Below, in pieces: positions 58,748-64,000 of a stretch of 64,000 nucleotides of DNA. This DNA comes from Jacaranda mimosifolia (lineage: Eukaryota > Streptophyta > Magnoliopsida > Lamiales > Bignoniaceae). The notes under the pieces are model-generated. The model did no database searches. It was given only the letters and a program-made list of their open reading frames with translations, and was not told where the DNA came from. The stretch is taken from NCBI GenBank assembly GCA_018894105.1, contig CM032131.1, forward strand, positions 21,061,578 to 21,125,577, read 5' to 3'. Every line of letters starts with the position of its first letter. The first letter of the stretch is position 1. The position numbers and the translations under genes are program-made.

Positions 58748-60536
58748 TGTAGCACCCTCACTCGTAATATAGCCCAAATGCCAGAATGCCACTCAATTCA
58801 ATCCTATAGCATGCAAATAACATATCTGATAGGCCCATAAATTTTTTTTTCAAACATCTCCAATAAACCTCGATACTCACAGTTCACAGCATGCTTCAAA
58901 CTTAGTATAATAATATTAGAGTGCGGAAGTCTTACTAATAACCTATCGTCATTCAAAATAAATTTCAACATAAGCAATATCATTCATACATGCTAGAAGT
59001 CTCATATTCATTCTGACATATCACAATATTTCTAATACCCATACATATTCAAGGTGAATTCACATGTGAACATACATTCACCCAATTCTATTATATATAT
59101 CTAGATAACACCTGTTATCAGCTTGAGCCTTCTATATCAATATGTCAGCAAGGAAATAATGATGTGAGGGTGAGTTATAGAGACTCAGTGAGGAATAAAG
59201 CATGGTAATAGACGGCTATCAGAATCAATAATAACAATAAAGCTCGATAACATATAACTACAGAAGCTCAATAACAAGCCATAATAAAGAAAAACATATT
59301 TTCAAGTAAATAATATTTGCTAGGTCGGGATGTTGTAACCATTAGCTCAAAAGGCCCGGGATCATCTCGATCGATGTTGTTTAGGAGGTATAGAGCATCT
59401 CAATCGATCACCGTCGGGAGGAAATACAGACGGCTCAGTTGGCTTGGCATCAACCCAATCCAGACTGGGAACTCACTCCAGCCTTATTACTCCACGAGAT
59501 AAATACAATTAAAAGTGTAAGCCCAACAAACTATGCATATCAATTAAAAGTAAGTATGCATATTAGAATACCCTCATGCCTCTATAACAATACAATTGTT
59601 CAACAATAATAGTTCAATAATCACAATAGCACGAACATCAGCTAGGCAATAACAATAGCACAAGCATGACAACTTGGCAACAACAATGGCACAAGCACGT
59701 CATCTTGGCAATAACAATAGCATAAGCATGACAGCTTGGCAAGGCTCATGGCCCAATAATTCTCCTGTATTATTTTAAATCAAACTTTCCAATGATCAAT
59801 TTATCAACAGGGTAGAATAATTGAACAATTATGCTGACACGGCAAATCTACGATACACTAATCAATCAAGGAAATCAATATGCTATTTGACAAATAACAA
59901 AACCAATTCAACAAAAATGATACAGTACCACTATGAAAGTTCATGGCGCCAGAATGGTAAATCAGTGCATGAAAATGGTACCCAAGTTCATCGTGAAAAC
60001 TCGCTGGAAGGAAGACCTATTTCAAGCTTCGTCAGTTTTGTTTAGTTTTTGTTTTCTCCCAATGACTCCACTGAAAATGGAGGTTGGAAGGGATGGTTTT
60101 GGGTTCAGGGTAAAGAGGTGATGGTGGATATGTGGTTGGTTTAAGGAGGTTTACGGTGGTCGGAGTGTTAGCTGGAGAGAAAGATGAAATGGTGACCGGT
60201 GATGAAGATGGTGAAAATGGGGGAAATTAAAAAATGTCAATATATATGGATAGCTTTTCCATATTTGCATATTAACCCCCAAGTTTTCTACTAGCTTGAA
60301 ATCAAGTCCTCCAAAACTATGCCCAAATTCAATTTAGTCCTTGGACTATTTGTTGTCTCACATTAGGTCCAAATCTAATAAAAATTAAACATTGACCCCT
60401 CTTAGATAAAATAATGGTAAAATTAGATCCTCTAAATTTGCATTTAAAACTACAAATTATTTATTTATTTTTTTAAATTAAATAAAATTTGTAAAAATTC
60501 AAAATATTAAAATAAAGAAATTTTAAGGATGTTACA
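58748..60536 (-). repeat. 3' LTR of the chromovirus
   Basis: On the minus strand TGTAACATCCTTAAAATTTC (from 60536) to GAGGGTGCTACA (58748), 1789 bp. It contains CACTGAGTC (minus, near 59185) and an AGCA-CAAG/GGCAATAACAATAG short repeat (59640-59730). Confidence 0.88.
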
Positions 60537-60572
60537 ATCCTCTTTCTTAAAGGAATATGGTCCTCTAGATTC
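60537..60572 (-). other. PPT and decayed hairpin of the chromovirus
   Basis: On the minus strand GAATCTAG, loop AGGA, CCATATTC (60572-60553) pairs at 6 of 8 positions, followed by CTTT and AAGAAAGAGGAT up to the LTR. The same bases are codons of the polyprotein end (NLEDHIP). Confidence 0.7.
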
Positions 60573-60745
60573 TTACTTAAGTATTGAAAAAGACTAGGAT
60601 ATTGTCGGCGCATAACATCTTCGAGCTCCCAAGTCGCTTCTTCGGCATTATGGTTACGCCTGAGGACTTTTACTTGAGGAATCTTTCTATTTCTCAATTC
60701 TTGAAACTTTCGATCCAAAATTCTGACCAGCTGTTCTTTATCCAT
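60537..60745 (-). pseudogene. Chromovirus integrase C-terminus and chromodomain
   Basis: From 60745: MDKEQLVRILDRKFQELRNR, KIPQVKVLRRNHNAEEATWE, LEDVMRRQYPSLFQ. This is a CHD-type chromodomain end with the WELE and aromatic positions kept. Upstream text (60830-61000) in other frames includes HEVMGNHDVFHISQL, the GPY/F-to-chromodomain linker, also broken. Chromodomains of this kind bias integration to marked chromatin. Confidence 0.85.
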
Positions 60746-60999
60746 GAGGTCACTCTACAGAGACATACTGGTACATGGAATAACATAAGAAAGACCAAGA
60801 TGGTACTTTCAAAGTTGTGATATGTGGAAAACATCATGATTGCCCATCACTTCATGAGGCAACTCCATGCGATATGCTACTGGTCTGATTCTTTCAAATA
60901 TTTTATATGGACCAATATATCTGGGGTTAAACTTTCTGCCTTTGCCGATCCTTTGAGTACCTTTCCTTGGAAAAACTTTAAGAAATACCTAATCGCCGA

Positions 61000-62034
61000 C
61001 TTCAAATTTCAAATCCCTTCTTCTCTTATTTGCGTAACTATTTTATTTGTTTCGTGCAGTTTTCATTCTTTGCTTAATGATTTGCATTTTCTCAATAGTC
61101 TCCTGGATCAGTTTAGGTCTTATGGCTTCCGAGAACTTGTGGTCGTCGCTCTTATACTCCTCAATATCCCTATGTATTGGAGATCAACACTTTCTACCAT
61201 ATAGTGCCTCATACGGGGCCATTTGAATTATTTTTGGTAGTTATTATTGTATGTAAATTCAACCAGCGGTAGATGTCGATCCCAACTCCTACTAAAATCC
61301 AAAACACACGCCTGTAACATGTCCTCCAAAACCCATATAGTTCTTTCTGATTATCCATCCGTTTGAGGGTGAACAACAGAACTGAAATGCAACCTTGTGC
61401 CCAGATGCTCCTGCAGGGCCTTCCAAAGTCTCGATGTGAACTTTGGATCCCAATTTGACACAATACTAACTGGAAGTCCATGCAATCTGACTATTTCCTT
61501 GATATACACTTAAGCCAATTTCTCGACTTTTTATTTTGTCTTGACAGTTAGAAAGTGCACAAATTTAGTAAATCTGTCCACTATTACCCATATATTGTTA
61601 TGTCCACCTTGGGTTACTGGTAGATCTATTACAAAGTCCATTGTTATTTGTTCCCACTTCCAATCAGGAATTGGGAGCAGTTGGAGTAATCTTGATGGTC
61701 GCTGAAGTTTTTCCTTTACCAACTGACAGGTTAGGCATTTTCGTATATACCCAGCGACGTCTTTCTTCATTCTATTTCACCAAAACTGCTTTTTCAAGTC
61801 TCAATACATCTTGGTACCTCCAGGATGTATCGCAAACCTCGACTTGTGTGCCTCATCTAATAATCTTCCTTTTAATTCTTTAGAGACGAATATTCTCTTA
61901 CGAAACAGAAGAGTACCTTGACTATCGGTACTGAATTTTGATTCCCTAAACCTCTTGAATACTTCATTCTTTTCAGATAACCTTTTATCATTAGCTTGTG
62001 CCTGTCGTATTACTGCATGCAATTCTGGTTGCAT
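61000..62034 (-). pseudogene. Chromovirus integrase
   Basis: From 62034: the region before the finger (RLLDEAHKSRFAIHPGGTKM), zinc finger end (RKCLTCQLVKEKLQRPSRLL) and core start (WEQITMDFVIDLPVTQGG, VIVDRFTKFVHFL), with the first catalytic Asp kept. The second catalytic block reads [14 protein letters not shown] (usual IVSDRDP), so the Asp is Asn. The Glu block [18 protein letters not shown] keeps Glu, but a stop replaces the usual Gln. Stops near 61500 and 61790. Confidence 0.88.
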
Positions 62035-62058
62035 GTTTACTCCTACAAACCAGACTTT

Positions 62059-62600
62059 TTATTTCATTATCATCACCGCATCTGACTTTTGAACTTTCAA
62101 CTTTGTTCCTGTCAGATAAGCTAATGCAGCTCTGTAGCTCAGCACATTTGCTACCATATTGGCTTTCCCTGGGTGGTACGAAATTGAAAAATCATAATCC
62201 TCATCCTCAAGAAATTCTACCCATCGACGTTGTCTCATATTTAAATCCATTTGAGAGCGTAGATACTTGAGACTCTTATGCTCGGCATATACCTTAAATG
62301 TGGCCCCATAGAGGTAATGTCTCCACTTAGATAGTGTGAATATCACTGCTGCTAACTCCAAATTGTGAGTTGGGTAGTTTTATTCTCGTGGTTTAAGTTT
62401 CTTGGATGCATAAGCAATGACGCATCCTCTTTGCATCAGCACACAACTAAGTCCTTCCTCAAAAGCATCTGTATAAACCGCAAAGTCTTTTAATCCATCG
62501 GGCAGAGCTAAGACTGGAGCTGTTATTAATCGAGTATTGAGTTCTTGAAAATTCCTTTCACATTCACCATCCTAGTTAAATGGTTGATTCTTTTGGGTTA
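62059..62600 (-). pseudogene. Chromovirus RNase H
   Basis: LPDGLKDFAVYTDAFEEGLS then CVLMQRGCVIAYASKKLKPR, a stop, NYPTHNLELAAVIFTLSKWR and HYLYG. The first Asp (YTDA) and the Glu (LELAAV) are kept. It ends in the usual DYDFSISYHPGKANMVANVL tether before integrase. Confidence 0.87.
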
Positions 62601-63251
62601 ACTAGTCAACGGGCTGGCTATCTTAGAAAAATCCTGAACAAACATTCGGTAATAGCTAGCTAGACCCAGAAAACTACGAACTTTTGATACATTCTTGGGT
62701 CTCTTCCAATTGACTATTGCCTCTACTTTGGAAGGATCAACTTCCACTCCATTCTGGGAAATGATATGCCCAAGAAAAGTTACCTGTACTATCCAAAACT
62801 CGCATTTACTAAACTTAGCATATAACTGATGCTCCTTCAAAGTTTTGAGTACTAAGTGTAAATGATTGGCATGCTCTTCTCGAGACTTTAAATATACCAG
62901 GATGCCATCTATGAAGATAACTACAAATTGATCCAGATATGGTAGGAATACTCAATGCATCATATCCATAAATGTTGTCGGAGCATTAGTCAAACCAAAT
63001 GGCATCACTACAAATTCGAAATAACTATACCGGGAGTTGGAGGCAGTCTTTGGTATATTCGCTTCTCTAATCTTCAACTGGTAATATCTCTGCCTTAAAT
63101 CCAATTTTGAAAAGACTGTAGCCCCTTGCAGCAAATCAAACAACTCTTCTACGTTTGGTAGGGGATACTTGTTTTTGACAGTAACTTTATTCAACTCCCT
63201 ATAATCAATGCACATTCTCAGGGATCTATCATTCTTCTTAACAAACAACAC
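62598..63251 (-). pseudogene. Chromovirus reverse transcriptase, active site altered
   Basis: From 63251: [54 protein letters not shown] (motif A, Asp kept), [16 protein letters not shown]. After a stop near 62952, [19 protein letters not shown]: the usual FIDD is FIDG, so the second active-site Asp is lost. Then [42 protein letters not shown] and KIASPLTS, the RT thumb-connection region. Confidence 0.9.
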
Positions 63252-63394
63252 CGGGGCCCCCCAAGGAGAAGTGCTTGGTCTTCTAAACTTTTTTTCCAGT
63301 AGTTCCTAAAGTTGATCTTTCAATTCTACTGGAGCTATTCTATAGGGAGTTTTAGACACAGGCGTGACTCTTGGTAGAGTATGAATAACAAACT

Positions 63395-63697
63395 TTATTT
63401 CTCTATCAGGAGGTATAGATGCAGCTTTTTTGGAAATACATTCGGATACTCGGCCACTATATCCATTTCTTCCAACTTGGCGACGTCTCGAGGCTTGTTT
63501 ATGAGATAAGCTAAAAAACCTTGCCCAGCTTCCTTCATAATTCTTTTGGCCTCCAGTACGGATATTAGTGAAAATGAGGTAGCCTTATCCACAGTTGAAT
63601 GGGCGGATATCGACATCTTGCCCCCAAGTGTGATACACTTTGTAAAATAGTTCATCTGCACTTGATGTCTATATAGCCAATCCATTCCAAGAATCAT
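63395..63697 (-). pseudogene. Chromovirus protease C-terminus and PR-RT linker
   Basis: Starts MILGMDWLYRHQVQMNYFTK, the conserved block after the protease active site, and runs to EEMDIVAEYPNVFPKKLH, the start of the RT region. The protease active site lies near or beyond the window end and 63700-64000 is too decayed to call. Confidence 0.8.
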
Positions 63698-64000
63698 ATC
63701 ATATCCCTAAATGGGCATCTGTATAAGATTGGGCTAATATATCTCATCCCTTATCAACACTAGATAATCCTGATATATTATATTTGTTATTAACCTTTCC
63801 TTTGGTAGTGTCAAAACCTCTATTTGATAGGTCATAGTTTTGGGTTGTTTGTCCAATTTTTGAGAAAAAGTAAAAGATATAAAAGAATGAGATGCACCGG
63901 ATTACTAAAAATACCAATTATAGAAACCATACCTTCAGCTACTTCATTTGGATTGGGTGCTTCTTCTCCTGTTAAAGCATAGACACGGGCTTATACCTTT

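Larger units (their letters stand above)
58748..64000 (-). mobile_element. Tekay/Del-type chromovirus (minus), 3' LTR and pol in window
   Basis: 3' LTR 58748-60536, PPT, then on the minus strand chromodomain, integrase, RNase H, RT and the end of protease, running off the window at 64000. The order PR-RT-RH-IN-chromodomain defines a Ty3/gypsy chromovirus. All domains carry stops or frameshifts. It is inserted in LTR2 of the plus-strand gag-only element. Confidence 0.92.

Overview
This is a 64 kb stretch of plant nuclear DNA, most likely from a eudicot. It is AT-rich and almost entirely built from nested transposable elements: Ty3/gypsy of the Tat/Athila and Tekay/Del-chromovirus types, Ty1/copia, a LINE, Mutator-like elements (MULEs) and several solo LTRs. 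The species cannot be told from the sequence alone. Only one convincing host gene is present: a five-exon minus-strand DnaJ (J-domain) gene at 16635-23036, whose exons splice into a clean 278-residue frame.

Left third (1-16193): insertions are stacked five deep. A LINE ORF1 (minus, 15348-16193) is interrupted by a plus-strand Tat/Athila-type gypsy element (gag from 120, 3' LTR 14091-15347, 5' LTR left of the window). That element's protease region is split by a large solo LTR (1995-11160) with a perfect 5-bp target duplication ATGTT. The solo LTR is split by a minus-strand copia element (3382-9798). The copia 3' LTR is split by a non-autonomous MULE (3495-5199) with a perfect 10-bp target duplication.

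Middle (16194-38082): the DnaJ gene, a fold-back MITE-like element, a possible gypsy LTR/PBS remnant, unclassified repeat-like DNA, and a 6.2 kb MULE (28173-34403). The MULE has terminal inverted repeats of about 1 kb and carries a plant-mobile-domain (PMD) gene facing a mudrA transposase remnant that has lost its catalytic core. A decayed copia pol fragment follows.

Right part (38083-64000): large Tekay-like LTRs in both orientations. There is a solo LTR with TSD CATTA (39915-42783) inside an older LTR, a minus-strand Athila-type gag-protease element (46094-51979) inside another LTR, a plus-strand gag-only element (53344 onward) and, inside its second LTR, a minus-strand chromovirus with decayed protease, RT, RNase H, integrase and chromodomain (58748-64000).

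The most interesting signal spans these unrelated gypsy elements. A short perfect or near-perfect hairpin, usually with a 4-nt loop, sits 4-5 nt upstream of each polypurine tract. The two Tat/Athila-type elements carry a second, internal copy of this hairpin-PPT module about 1.0-1.2 kb upstream of the terminal one. Stem sequences differ while pairing and spacing are kept. None of the elements appears able to move on its own.
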